DNA of 64,000 bases. Origin: Labilibaculum sp. (GTDB lineage Bacteria; Bacteroidota; Bacteroidia; Bacteroidales; Marinifilaceae). The DNA is taken from NCBI GenBank assembly GCA_016342745.1, contig JAEINT010000012.1, positions 112,070 to 176,069 on the forward strand. Direction: 5' to 3'. This document shows, one piece after another, positions 33,869 to 42,733 of the stretch. Numbering within the stretch: position 1 is the first letter of the stretch; every line of letters begins with the position of its first letter. The notes beneath the pieces were generated by a model. It saw nothing but the letters and a program-made list of their open reading frames with translations. It had not been told where the DNA came from and made no database searches. The position numbers and the translations under genes were made by a program.

Positions 33869-35218
33869 TTAAAATTGCAGTGAAAACTCAGTTAATCTAT
33901 TTGGTTTTGATCGCACTGACATGGTTCCTCCATGCAATCGAAGAATCTGTCTTGACAAGTTTAAGCCAATACCCGATCCATTTTCCTTTGTTGTAAAAAA
34001 AGGTGTAAAAACATTCTCGATCAACTCGTCAGAAATTCCAGCACCATTATCTCGTACAATAATGAAATTAACAGGATTAGCTTCTCCCGTTGATATGGAT
34101 AAACTTTTAGATTCCGTACCCTTCAATGCCTCGATCGAATTTCTAATTAAATTAATTAGGACTTGAGTAATCAGCTTTTCATCAGCAATCAATTCTTGCT
34201 CCTTGTCTTGTAGGTGATATGTGAAATCGATATTTTCTAATTTAAACTCCTCGGCAAATAGGGTTTCAATGTGGAGAAACAATTTTTCAACCGAAATTAA
34301 CTCGAAATGTGGCTTGGGTAGTTGTGTTAAGTTCTTGTATTCATCTACAAATGCCATTAAACCTTTGCTCCTTTTACGAATTGTTTGCAAGCCCATTAAA
34401 GTATTCGAAATGGCTCCTTCACTTAATGCTTCCTTACATGGCTGATCACCATTCTTCTCGTACAATTCGATTAAACTGCCAGAAAGCATGGAGATCGGAC
34501 TCACGGAGTTTAAAATTTCGTGTGCAAAAACACGAATAAGCCTATGCATGGCGTCCATTTCACCTTTGTCAATTGCATTTTTGATATCCTGAAAAGCAAC
34601 TACTTTGAGCTGCTCATTCTCTAACCTAAAGTCGACAGACTTAACTGCTAATTTCAAAATACGATTTTTCACCAAGTACTTTCCCAATTTTTGCCTTCCG
34701 GATTTAATGCGATTTAAAAAATCTGGAAATGACTTCTCAATTGATTCCAGCTCACTAATATTTGCAAAATCTTTTACCAAAAAAAGCTCTTTAAAAGCAT
34801 TGTTACAAAGCTTCACATCCCCTTTGTGATCGAATGCAAGTAACCCAATTCCAACAAGATCTAAAGTGTGCTGAAAAAAGACAAAATCTTTTTCCTTCTC
34901 TATTTTCACTTTTCCAAAAGCATTAATAATTCCATTGAAACTCTGGTGAAGATTCTGAAAAGCTTTCTCATTTTGATGCTCATTAAAAACCAAAGAGGCA
35001 TCTTGATATTGGAATGCATTAAAAAAACGAGCCAAATCTCGATTGGTTTTATTAATATAGTAGATTAAAAATACGATTTGAAAAATCCACAAAACAACCA
35101 AACTGTAACTCGTTACAACCATGTATTCTTTAGCGTAAACATGGAGAAATAGCAAGGGTGTTAATGACAATAAAATTACATGAATAATTATGCCAATATA
35201 AAATCTTTTATAAATCAT
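33869..35218 (-). CDS. NtrY-like sensor histidine kinase
   Basis: 449 residues. Two N-terminal membrane helices (about 10-28 and 35-55) enclose only a short loop, so it probably senses in the membrane or cytosol. A PAS-like domain (about 110-190; LVGIGLLAFDHKGDVKLCNNAF), a dimerisation helix with the phospho-acceptor in RVFAHEILNSVSPI, then HATPase_c with LINLIRNSIEALKG, DNGAGI, FTPFFTTKENGSGIGL. Its start overlaps the sigma-54 regulator gene by 11 bp, so the two form a pair. They probably control the ABC exporter genes transcribed away from them. Confidence 0.9.
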   Translation of the reverse strand: MIYKRFYIGIIIHVILLSLTPLLFLHVYAKEYMVVTSYSLVVLWIFQIVFLIYYINKTNRDLARFFNAFQYQDASLVFNEHQNEKAFQNLHQSFNGIINAFGKVKIEKEKDFVFFQHTLDLVGIGLLAFDHKGDVKLCNNAFKELFLVKDFANISELESIEKSFPDFLNRIKSGRQKLGKYLVKNRILKLAVKSVDFRLENEQLKVVAFQDIKNAIDKGEMDAMHRLIRVFAHEILNSVSPISMLSGSLIELYEKNGDQPCKEALSEGAISNTLMGLQTIRKRSKGLMAFVDEYKNLTQLPKPHFELISVEKLFLHIETLFAEEFKLENIDFTYHLQDKEQELIADEKLITQVLINLIRNSIEALKGTESKSLSISTGEANPVNFIIVRDNGAGISDELIENVFTPFFTTKENGSGIGLNLSRQILRLHGGTMSVRSKPNRLTEFSLQF

Positions 35219-36578
35219 ACTTCTTAATTTTATCGTATAATGTGGAACGATTAATTCCTAACTCCTTCGCTGCAAGACTCATATTTCCTCCAGTAAACCC
35301 AATGGCTTTCTCAATTAAAAACCTCTCATTATCTAGCAAATTTAAAGTATCCGGCATTTTCTCCTTTTTAAAGGATTCACCACCAATATGAACATCATCT
35401 GTAGTTAATTTTTCAGAATCACTTAAAATTACAGACTTTTCGACAACATGTTGCAGTTCTCTAATATTTCCCGGCCACTTATGTTTACTTAGTTTATTTA
35501 TAGCTGTTTTTTGTAAAAACATTTTCCCTTTGCCATACTGATCTGCATATTTTTTCAAATAAAAACGGCTCAATTCTTCAATATCCTCAATTCGATTTCG
35601 AAGGGAAGGTAATTCAATTAAAATAGTGTTTAAACGATACAATAAATCTTCACGAAACAACCCTTCACTCACCATTTCGAACAGATTGCAATTGGTGGCC
35701 GAAACAATACGCACATCAATTTTCACAGGAGTATTGCCTCCTACAGAAATAATTTCTTTACTCTGTATCGCTGTTAACAATTTGATTTGCAGATGAAGCG
35801 GCACATTACCAATTTCATCTAAAAACAAAGTTCCACCAGATGCCAACTCAAAACGCCCCATTCTATCCTCTTTTGCATCGGTATAGGCCCCTTTTTTCGA
35901 GCCAAAAAGTTCACTTTCAAATAATGATTCGCTAATTGCTCCTAAATCAACATGCATAAATACTTGATCTTTCCTTTTCGATTGCAAATGAATTTCCCGT
36001 GCAATAACCTCTTTCCCTGTTCCGTTCTCTCCAGTAATCAAAACATTGGCTTCTGTAACTGCAACCTTTTCTACCGTTTTAAAAACCTGAAGCATTGGCT
36101 CTGATTTTCCTTTTACAAAGCTACTGTTCTTATTAATCTCTTGATTCAGCTGTTTTTGCTTTGTCTTGAGTGTTTTTATTTCAAGTTTAGAACACCTCAA
36201 TTTATAGGCCTTCAATAAAGTTGAAAGAATATGACTCTCATCCCACGATTTTTGAATAAAATCAATAGCACCATTTTTCATCGCCCTAACTGCCAGCTCA
36301 ACATCTCCATAAGCTGTAATCAACACCACACAAGCATTTTTATCCTGCTCAATAATCTGTGACAACCAATACAACCCTTCATTTCCTGAGTTGATCCCAG
36401 CTTTAAAATTCATATCCAATAAAATCACATCATATTCCGTTTCTCTGAGTTTTGAGAGTAAACTGTTGGGGTTTTTAATGGTATCAATCCTTTCAAAATG
36501 TGCTTGTAAAAACAGCTGAAAAGCGAATAACAATTCTTCATTATCATCTACAATTAAGAGGTTTCCTTTTTTTGGCAT
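35208..36578 (-). CDS. NtrC/AtoC-family sigma-54-dependent response regulator
   Basis: 456 residues. The receiver (5-120) has the phospho-acceptor Asp in DVILLDMNF near 56. The AAA+ domain (about 150-375) shows Walker A GENGTGKE, the sigma-54 contact loop GAYTDA (a common Bacteroidota form of GAFTGA), Walker B GGTLFLDEIG and an R-finger region. The C-terminal Fis-type HTH is GGNMSLAAKELGINRSTLYDKIK. It is first in a unit with the sensor kinase. A sigma-54-like promoter and palindromic sites occupy the gap towards the divergent ABC genes, giving a probable target. Confidence 0.93.
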   Translation of the reverse strand: MPKKGNLLIVDDNEELLFAFQLFLQAHFERIDTIKNPNSLLSKLRETEYDVILLDMNFKAGINSGNEGLYWLSQIIEQDKNACVVLITAYGDVELAVRAMKNGAIDFIQKSWDESHILSTLLKAYKLRCSKLEIKTLKTKQKQLNQEINKNSSFVKGKSEPMLQVFKTVEKVAVTEANVLITGENGTGKEVIAREIHLQSKRKDQVFMHVDLGAISESLFESELFGSKKGAYTDAKEDRMGRFELASGGTLFLDEIGNVPLHLQIKLLTAIQSKEIISVGGNTPVKIDVRIVSATNCNLFEMVSEGLFREDLLYRLNTILIELPSLRNRIEDIEELSRFYLKKYADQYGKGKMFLQKTAINKLSKHKWPGNIRELQHVVEKSVILSDSEKLTTDDVHIGGESFKKEKMPDTLNLLDNERFLIEKAIGFTGGNMSLAAKELGINRSTLYDKIKKYDL

Positions 36579-36623
36579 ACAAGTTTGATGTTTAAATAAT
36601 ATTTAGATTTAAAGTTAGCATAT

Positions 36624-36664
36624 TGTTGTAATTAACAACATGAAGTGTTGGGAATTCCGACACT
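36624..36664 (+). promoter_or_regulatory. Palindromic upstream activator sites for the NtrC-type regulator
   Basis: Two dyads: TGTTGT-N5-ACAACA at 36624-36640 and a 21-bp near-palindrome at 36644-36664 (AGTGT and ACACT arms around GGGAATTCC). They are centred about 20 bp apart and 60-85 bp upstream of the sigma-54-like -24 element, the usual distance for enhancer-binding protein sites. Confidence 0.55.
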
Positions 36665-36715
36665 AACAATTATCACTGATAACATAAACCATTGGTTATA
36701 AGGCATAATTTTATT

Positions 36716-36731
36716 TGGCACAGTACTTGGC
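36716..36731 (+). promoter_or_regulatory. Sigma-54-type promoter of the ABC exporter operon
   Basis: TGGCACAGTACTTGGC matches TGGCACRNNNNTTGCW except for a G in place of the C of the -12 element, with correct spacing of the -24 and -12 halves. Predicted start near 36742, about 20 bp before the ABC ATPase ATG. The adjacent genes encode a sigma-54 activator and its kinase. Confidence 0.65.
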
Positions 36732-36761
36732 TTCATCTGTACAAATCTTAAAACTAAAATA

Positions 36762-37472
36762 ATGATTCTTACAAAAGACTTGTGTAAAACATTCAGAACT
36801 GAGGAAGTTGAAACATCTGCTTTAAATAATGTAAACCTGCATATTAATGATGGTGAATTCGCAGCTGTCATGGGACCATCGGGATGCGGTAAATCCACAC
36901 TCTTAAACATCATTGGTTTGCTAGATAATCCTAGCAATGGCGATTACCTATTTAATAACAATGATGTAAGTAATAAATCTGAGCGAGAAAGAACACAATA
37001 TAGAAAAGGAAATATTGGTTTTATTTTTCAAAGTTTTAATCTAATTGATGAATTAAATGTATTTGAAAATGTTGAGTTACCACTTCTTTACATGGGAATT
37101 TCAACATCAGAAAGAAAAAAAAAAGTGAACGAAGTGTTAGAAAGAATGAATATTTCGCATAGAGCCAAACACTTTCCTCAGCAGTTATCAGGAGGCCAGC
37201 AACAACGTGTCGCCATTGCTCGTGCAGTAGTCACCAATCCCAAATTAATTCTCGCTGATGAGCCAACAGGTAACCTTGACTCAACTAATGGAACTGAGGT
37301 GATGGAGCTACTAGATGAATTAAACGCAGCTGGAGCAACAATTGTTATGGTTACTCACTCGCAAAGCGATGCAACTTATGCTCACCGAATTATTCATTTG
37401 TTTGATGGCAAGATTGTATCAGAAAATAAAAAGATCGATGGTAAAACTCAAAAAGAAATACTAGAAGCATAA
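36762..37472 (+). CDS. MacB/LolD-type ABC transporter ATPase
   Basis: 236 residues. Walker A GPSGCGKS near 39-46, Q-loop [12 protein letters not shown], signature [14 protein letters not shown], Walker [13 protein letters not shown] and switch His in MVTHS are intact. It belongs to the MacB/LolD/FtsE subgroup whose permeases are FtsX-like and act on periplasmic or lipid substrates without translocating through a channel. Followed by two FtsX-like permeases and preceded by a sigma-54-type promoter. Confidence 0.95.
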   Translation: MILTKDLCKTFRTEEVETSALNNVNLHINDGEFAAVMGPSGCGKSTLLNIIGLLDNPSNGDYLFNNNDVSNKSERERTQYRKGNIGFIFQSFNLIDELNVFENVELPLLYMGISTSERKKKVNEVLERMNISHRAKHFPQQLSGGQQQRVAIARAVVTNPKLILADEPTGNLDSTNGTEVMELLDELNAAGATIVMVTHSQSDATYAHRIIHLFDGKIVSENKKIDGKTQKEILEA

Positions 37473-37516
37473 TTTTCAAACAAATCTTAAATACATTTAA
37501 CCCAAATAATCTTCTT

Positions 37517-39862
37517 ATGCTCTGGCACAATATAAAACTGACATTCCGAAATCTTTTTAAGAACCTTACGAATTCCTCCATCAACATTTTGGGACTTTCT
37601 GTTGGAATGGCAACTGTTATTCTCATCATGCTTTACGTTCAAAATGAATTTAGCTATGATAAATTCAACTCAAAGCATGAGAGAATACACAGAATGTACT
37701 CCACGTATCATGGCAACACTGGACCACGTTGTATGCGTCTGACTTCTGAAAATTTCTCCTCAAAAATTCCAGAAGTCGAAGAAGTTACTCAGGTATATGG
37801 CTATGATCAACCCATTGATTATCGTAAAAATAGATTTACTAAATTCACTCATTTATATGTTGATTCTAACTTCTGTAAAATATTTGATTTAGAATTTCTA
37901 TATGGTCATCCACAAAAAGCACTGTCAAAATTAAATGGATTAGTGTTAACCGATGAATGCTCTAAAATCATTTTCGGTGAGATCAACTCCATAGGAAAGC
38001 AGGTTACAATAAATGAATCAATTTATACTGTTGAAGGAATTGTAAAAAAACTACCTATAACATCGCATTATGAGTTTGATATTTTAACAACAATGGGATC
38101 AAATCCTTGGTTAGAAGAATTAAGGAGTTTAGAATTCATTACTTATATATTGTTCAAAGAAAATATCAATACGAAATTAGCAATTAACAAATCATTGGTT
38201 GTTTATAATCAAATCATACAAAATTGGTTTACTAAATATGGATATGAATCAAATGGAAATCTGGAACCTCTTACAGATATTCACTTGCATTCGACGATTA
38301 ACAACCACCTTGGAGATCAGGGAGATATTGTATCTATTCTTGTACTAAGCACACTTGCAATACTAGTCCTTTTGATTGCCTTAATTAATTTCATTAATAT
38401 AATGACAGTTCAATATGAGGCGAAAATGGGTGAGATTGGCTTACGCAAAGCAATCGGCGCCAATCGTATCGTATTAATTAAACAATTCTTAGGTAGCTCT
38501 TTCCTTTACTCTTTTGTTGCATTAATATTAGGCATTATTCTCTCTGAAATCTTTCTGAATAAATTTAACAACCTAATTAACAGAAATATTACACCTGAAT
38601 ATTTCAACAATCCTTCACTATTATTGGGGCTCATTGGAATATTTGTCTTGACTGGATTTCTTTCAGGAGTATACCCTGCACTTTACCTTACGAAATTTCA
38701 TGCAGCTGAAATAATTAAAGGCAATTTAACAAAACGAAAAGGTAGTTTATCTTTTACAAAGATTCTGGTTATTATACAATTCACCATCTCAATTAGCTTA
38801 ATTTCCAGCCTATTAATCATTCGTCAACAAACCAATTATTTAGAAAGTGCCGATTTGGGCTTTCAACCTAAAAATGTAATGGGAATCATATCTTTAAGCC
38901 AACCACTTAGGAGGTCTTTTCCTGCTGTTAAAGAAGAATTATCTAAAATTCCCGAAATACAATTCATTAGCGCTAGTGATCACTTTCCTGGTGGTGGAGC
39001 AAGTGGACAAGGTTTTTATTTGCTTGGGAAAGAACAAAGCAGTTCAATGGATTGTGACGAATACAGGGTGCAAGCTGATTATTTCGAAACATTAGGAATA
39101 GAATTTAAAGAAGGTCACTCCTTTAACGAGGGCAATGAGTCTGATCGTTATGGCATAATTATTAATGAAGCTGCCGCTAAAATGATGGACACAGAACATG
39201 TTTTGGGTTCTAAAATTAATTATGCAGATACAATCTATACAATTCAAGGGATTGTTAAAAACTTTCATTTCAGATCGCTTCGCAGTAAGATAACTCCTCT
39301 TCTATTTAGCAATCGATGTTTTGGCCTATATACCATATTGATTAATTACAACACAAGCAATTACAAGGAACTCGAAATTAAAATCGAAAGTGTATTACGC
39401 AAGTTCGATCAAAGCTACAATCTAAATGTTATCAGTGTCGAAAAAAGTAACCGAAATCGCTATCATCAAGAAAGACGAACAATGAAAATAGCAATGTACA
39501 CTTCTATTTTATCAATCATTATTGCTTTAATTGGCTTATATTCATTAAGCTTATTTATGATTCAAAAACGTACGAAAGAAATTGGAATACGTAAAATAAA
39601 TGGTGCGTCTATAAGTCAAATTTCAAATCTATTTCTAGGATTATTTAGCAGATGGATTTTAATAGCCTTTATCATCGCAATTCCTATTTCATGGATCTGC
39701 ATGAATCAATGGCTTGATGGGTTTGTTAGAAAAATTGATATAGGAGCTTTACCATTTCTAATTTCTGGAAGTGCAACCATGCTCATTGCTCTTATAACAG
39801 TATTCTATCATACCTGGAAATCTGCAAATCAAAATCCAATAGAATCTTTACGTTACGAATAA
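37517..39862 (+). CDS. FtsX/MacB-like ABC permease, copy 1
   Basis: 781 residues. Membrane helix near 20-42 (NSSINILGLSVGMATVIL), a MacB-type periplasmic domain, three helices (about 278-385), then a second periplasmic domain and three final helices (about 655-775). This duplicated 4+4-type layout is typical of the 750-800-residue Bacteroidota permeases. The LLIALINFINIMTVQ, GEIGLRKAIGA and KRTKEIGIRKINGAS coupling motifs are clear. It lies 44 bp after the ATPase gene and 3 bp before its paralogue. Substrate unknown; export or envelope mechanotransmission is inferred. Confidence 0.9.
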   Translation: MLWHNIKLTFRNLFKNLTNSSINILGLSVGMATVILIMLYVQNEFSYDKFNSKHERIHRMYSTYHGNTGPRCMRLTSENFSSKIPEVEEVTQVYGYDQPIDYRKNRFTKFTHLYVDSNFCKIFDLEFLYGHPQKALSKLNGLVLTDECSKIIFGEINSIGKQVTINESIYTVEGIVKKLPITSHYEFDILTTMGSNPWLEELRSLEFITYILFKENINTKLAINKSLVVYNQIIQNWFTKYGYESNGNLEPLTDIHLHSTINNHLGDQGDIVSILVLSTLAILVLLIALINFINIMTVQYEAKMGEIGLRKAIGANRIVLIKQFLGSSFLYSFVALILGIILSEIFLNKFNNLINRNITPEYFNNPSLLLGLIGIFVLTGFLSGVYPALYLTKFHAAEIIKGNLTKRKGSLSFTKILVIIQFTISISLISSLLIIRQQTNYLESADLGFQPKNVMGIISLSQPLRRSFPAVKEELSKIPEIQFISASDHFPGGGASGQGFYLLGKEQSSSMDCDEYRVQADYFETLGIEFKEGHSFNEGNESDRYGIIINEAAAKMMDTEHVLGSKINYADTIYTIQGIVKNFHFRSLRSKITPLLFSNRCFGLYTILINYNTSNYKELEIKIESVLRKFDQSYNLNVISVEKSNRNRYHQERRTMKIAMYTSILSIIIALIGLYSLSLFMIQKRTKEIGIRKINGASISQISNLFLGLFSRWILIAFIIAIPISWICMNQWLDGFVRKIDIGALPFLISGSATMLIALITVFYHTWKSANQNPIESLRYE

Positions 39863-39865
39863 ATC

Positions 39866-42244
39866 ATGTTAACTATGTTCTGGTACAAATTAAAACTCGC
39901 TATAAGAAATCTAGCGAATGATAAGTTAAATTCAATAATAAACATTTTTGGCCTTGCCGTTGGAATGGCAGCAGTAATTCTTATTTCCATTTACGTACAG
40001 CATGAATTGAACTACGATAAATTTAATGAGAAGCATGAGAGAATTTACAAGCTTATCTCTCTTCTTGATGATACTGGTAAAGAATTAACTCCACATGAAA
40101 TAGGCTTACGTTTAACAAGAGAGAACTTTAGCAATCAAATTCCTGAAATTGAAGAAATAACTCAAATTTTACGAGGTTATAGTCAAACTGTAAAAATAGG
40201 CGATAGTCACTTCAACCGAATTCGTTGTCTTTATGTAGATACTAACTTCCATAAAATTTTTAGTTTAAAACCCATTTCGGGAAAGACAACCCGACTTTTC
40301 TCAAACCCTAACGGGTTTGTCATTAATGCATCTACTGCACTCAAACTTTTTGGAACCACAAATGCTAGTGGAAAAGAATTTGAACTGTTTGGAAATTCAT
40401 TTACCGTTAGTTCAGTTGTTGAAGATCTTCCGCTTACCTCTAGTTACGATTTCGACATGCTATTGCCTTTTTCAGGTTTTCCAAGGCACGCTGGACATAA
40501 AAGTCTTGAATATTACACTTATGTTTTATTAAATTCAGATGTAGATCACAAAAACTCAATAGAAAAAATAGAAAAAACGTATAGTAAGATGCTCGATGAT
40601 GCGTTTGGCGATTACGGTGAAAAAACGGGATCTTATTTGCAAAATCTGGCGGATGTTCATCTGCAATCCAATTACCATTCAGAATTAAAAGAATCAGGAG
40701 ATATTAATACCATCTATATTCATATTCTACTTGCTCTTTTAATTTTAGCCATTGCAATCATCAACTTTATCAATATTATTGTCGTTCAATATGATAGTAA
40801 ATTAAATCAAATTGGAATTAAAAAAGCAATTGGAGCTGAACGCAGTGATTTAATAAAAGATTTTCTAGGACAAACCGTCCTTTTATCTATGATTGCACTT
40901 TTATTCGGGATCATCCTTTCAGAAATTCTGATGCCATTATTCGGGGAATTAATGAATCGCGAATTGAAAATTGAATACCTGAAAAATCCATTGCTTTTTG
41001 TTGGACTTCCTTGCATGGCTTTACTGGTCGGTTTAATTTCCGGATTGTATCCAGCTATCACAATTACAAGATATACACCTGCGGCAATCATTAAAGGAAC
41101 TTTACAAAACAATCACAAGAGCAATCTTTTATCTCGCACCTTAGTTGTTTTTCAATTTACAGCTTCCTTTGTTTTATTATCAGCTATTCTCATTTCTCAA
41201 GAGCAAATTAGCTTTATGAAAAATGCAGATTTAGGTTTTGAAACAGAACAATTAATTGCTATAAATAATTTAAGTAAAAGGCAAAAACAATCCTATTCTT
41301 CAATAAAAGAACAATTGCAAAAGATTCCACAAGTTAAGCATGTCAGTGCTAGTCTTCATCGACCAGGTGGTGGCGGAAGTGGTCAAATCTTTCGAATGTA
41401 TGGAACCGATATAAAAAACTCCAAAAATTTTAATGAATATCGTGTTCGCCCTGAATATTTTAAAACGCTTGGAATAAAACTTTTAGAAGGACATGAATTT
41501 AAGAATAGTCAAGTAGATAGTTGCAAAAGTATTATTCTTAATGAAGCTGCAGTTAGGAGTTTAGAAATAGATGATCCATTAGGAAGAATTGTATGGTTTC
41601 ACGGAGACAAATACGAAATTCAAGGAATTGTTAAAGACTTCCATTACTCCTCATTACGAGAAGAAATAGCTCCTTTAATGTTTAGCTGTTTTAGCTATGA
41701 CCAGAATATTCAATTTGTTTTGTTAAAAGTAAAAACGAACAACATGACTGATTTACTTTCAAAAATTAAGGAGAAATTCAAAATGGTCGATCCCGAAAGA
41801 ACTAATTTTCATTTGTTTATTGATGATATCTGCAGAGATCAATATCAGCAAGAGGAAAGGTCGCAAACACTTACCTCTTTTTCATCAATTCTTTCTATTC
41901 TACTAGCGCTACTTGGTTTGTATACGCTAACCCTATTCATGGTTCAGAAACGAACGAAAGAAATTGGCATTAGAAAGGTTACCGGAGCAAGTATATTACA
42001 AATTACATCTCTTTTATTCTCGACCTTTTCAAAATGGATCGCCTGTGCATTTCTAATCGGAATACCTATAGCATTGTACATCATGAACAATTGGTTAGAG
42101 CAGTTTGCTTACCATATTAAAATTACTCCATTACCATTTGTAATTGCAGGATTTGCAACAGCATTTTTTGCCTTTCTAGTAGTTGGTGGACAAACATGGA
42201 AAGCTGCTAACCAGAATCCTGTAGATTCTTTAAGAAGTGAATAA
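39866..42244 (+). CDS. FtsX/MacB-like ABC permease, copy 2
   Basis: 792 residues, same architecture as the preceding gene and clearly a tandem duplicate (shared NIFGLAVGMAAVILISIYVQ-type first helix, GIKKAIGAERSDLIK, KRTKEIGIRKVTGAS, and the ANQNP...SLR ending). The periplasmic domains are more diverged than the membrane parts, which suggests a heterodimer or different partners. It lies 3 bp after copy 1, so translation is likely coupled. It ends before a terminator-like hairpin. Confidence 0.9.
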   Translation: MLTMFWYKLKLAIRNLANDKLNSIINIFGLAVGMAAVILISIYVQHELNYDKFNEKHERIYKLISLLDDTGKELTPHEIGLRLTRENFSNQIPEIEEITQILRGYSQTVKIGDSHFNRIRCLYVDTNFHKIFSLKPISGKTTRLFSNPNGFVINASTALKLFGTTNASGKEFELFGNSFTVSSVVEDLPLTSSYDFDMLLPFSGFPRHAGHKSLEYYTYVLLNSDVDHKNSIEKIEKTYSKMLDDAFGDYGEKTGSYLQNLADVHLQSNYHSELKESGDINTIYIHILLALLILAIAIINFINIIVVQYDSKLNQIGIKKAIGAERSDLIKDFLGQTVLLSMIALLFGIILSEILMPLFGELMNRELKIEYLKNPLLFVGLPCMALLVGLISGLYPAITITRYTPAAIIKGTLQNNHKSNLLSRTLVVFQFTASFVLLSAILISQEQISFMKNADLGFETEQLIAINNLSKRQKQSYSSIKEQLQKIPQVKHVSASLHRPGGGGSGQIFRMYGTDIKNSKNFNEYRVRPEYFKTLGIKLLEGHEFKNSQVDSCKSIILNEAAVRSLEIDDPLGRIVWFHGDKYEIQGIVKDFHYSSLREEIAPLMFSCFSYDQNIQFVLLKVKTNNMTDLLSKIKEKFKMVDPERTNFHLFIDDICRDQYQQEERSQTLTSFSSILSILLALLGLYTLTLFMVQKRTKEIGIRKVTGASILQITSLLFSTFSKWIACAFLIGIPIALYIMNNWLEQFAYHIKITPLPFVIAGFATAFFAFLVVGGQTWKAANQNPVDSLRSE

Positions 42245-42259
42245 TATTAATTACAAAAA

Positions 42260-42296
42260 TAATCCCCGGTCAATATGATTGGGGATATATTTTTAA
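42260..42296 (+). terminator. Probable terminator after the ABC operon
   Basis: ATCCCC (42262-42267) pairs with GGGGAT (42281-42286), then ATATTTTT. A weaker stem than the others, but placed directly after the operon. Confidence 0.55.
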
Positions 42297-42324
42297 TGCC
42301 ATTAAATTTCATAATAGATATCCG

Positions 42325-42702
42325 TTACAAAAGAGAACATGCAACTTTGTAAATCGCATCGGTTCGTTGTTTTTCAGGAGCAGAGCTTCCTTTTTTGTTA
42401 CCAATGTCGCTAAGTCGTAAATGCGTAAAATCAGATAAACCATTCTTCTGCATCACAATTTTACCGCAATCCAAATCGCAACCATCAATCACCAGTATCT
42501 TAGCTCCTTTTACCGACTCAATCATTTTTGGAATACCAGCTCCAACAAAAGCCAGACATTTCATTTGAGCCACTTTATCCTTATTCATTTTTCTAGCTAC
42601 CAAATCTGTTAACTCACCTACATCGGCAGCACCAGAGCAAGCAAAAACTACATTACTGCTCCTCGCATCACATCCACTAGATTTACTTTCCATGATGTAC
42701 AT
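42325..42702 (-). CDS. DGC-domain putative zinc-binding protein
   Basis: 125 residues. VIDGCDLDCGK near 78-88 is the DGC motif of a small family annotated as putative zinc-binding. FACSGAADVGELTDLVARKM near the N-terminus, with a conserved Cys, is also typical. Cytosolic. In other genomes the family often appears with redox or cytochrome genes, and here a multihaem cytochrome lies 1.6 kb away. Met4 is an alternative start. It lies 31 bp downstream of the double adenylate kinase gene on the same strand, so it may be co-transcribed. Confidence 0.75.
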   Translation of the reverse strand: MYIMESKSSGCDARSSNVVFACSGAADVGELTDLVARKMNKDKVAQMKCLAFVGAGIPKMIESVKGAKILVIDGCDLDCGKIVMQKNGLSDFTHLRLSDIGNKKGSSAPEKQRTDAIYKVACSLL

Positions 42703-42733
42703 TTTTAATAAAATTATTTTCTAACTAAAGTCA

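Noticed and set aside
36632..36937. 101-residue minus-strand frame covering the sigma-54 promoter and ABC ATPase start
   Set aside because: Antisense to the Walker A region of the ATPase and across the promoter; a shadow.
37517..42244. The two large permeases considered as one gene broken by a frameshift
   Set aside because: Each has a complete permease architecture with its own first helix and C-terminal ANQNP motif; they are a tandem duplication.
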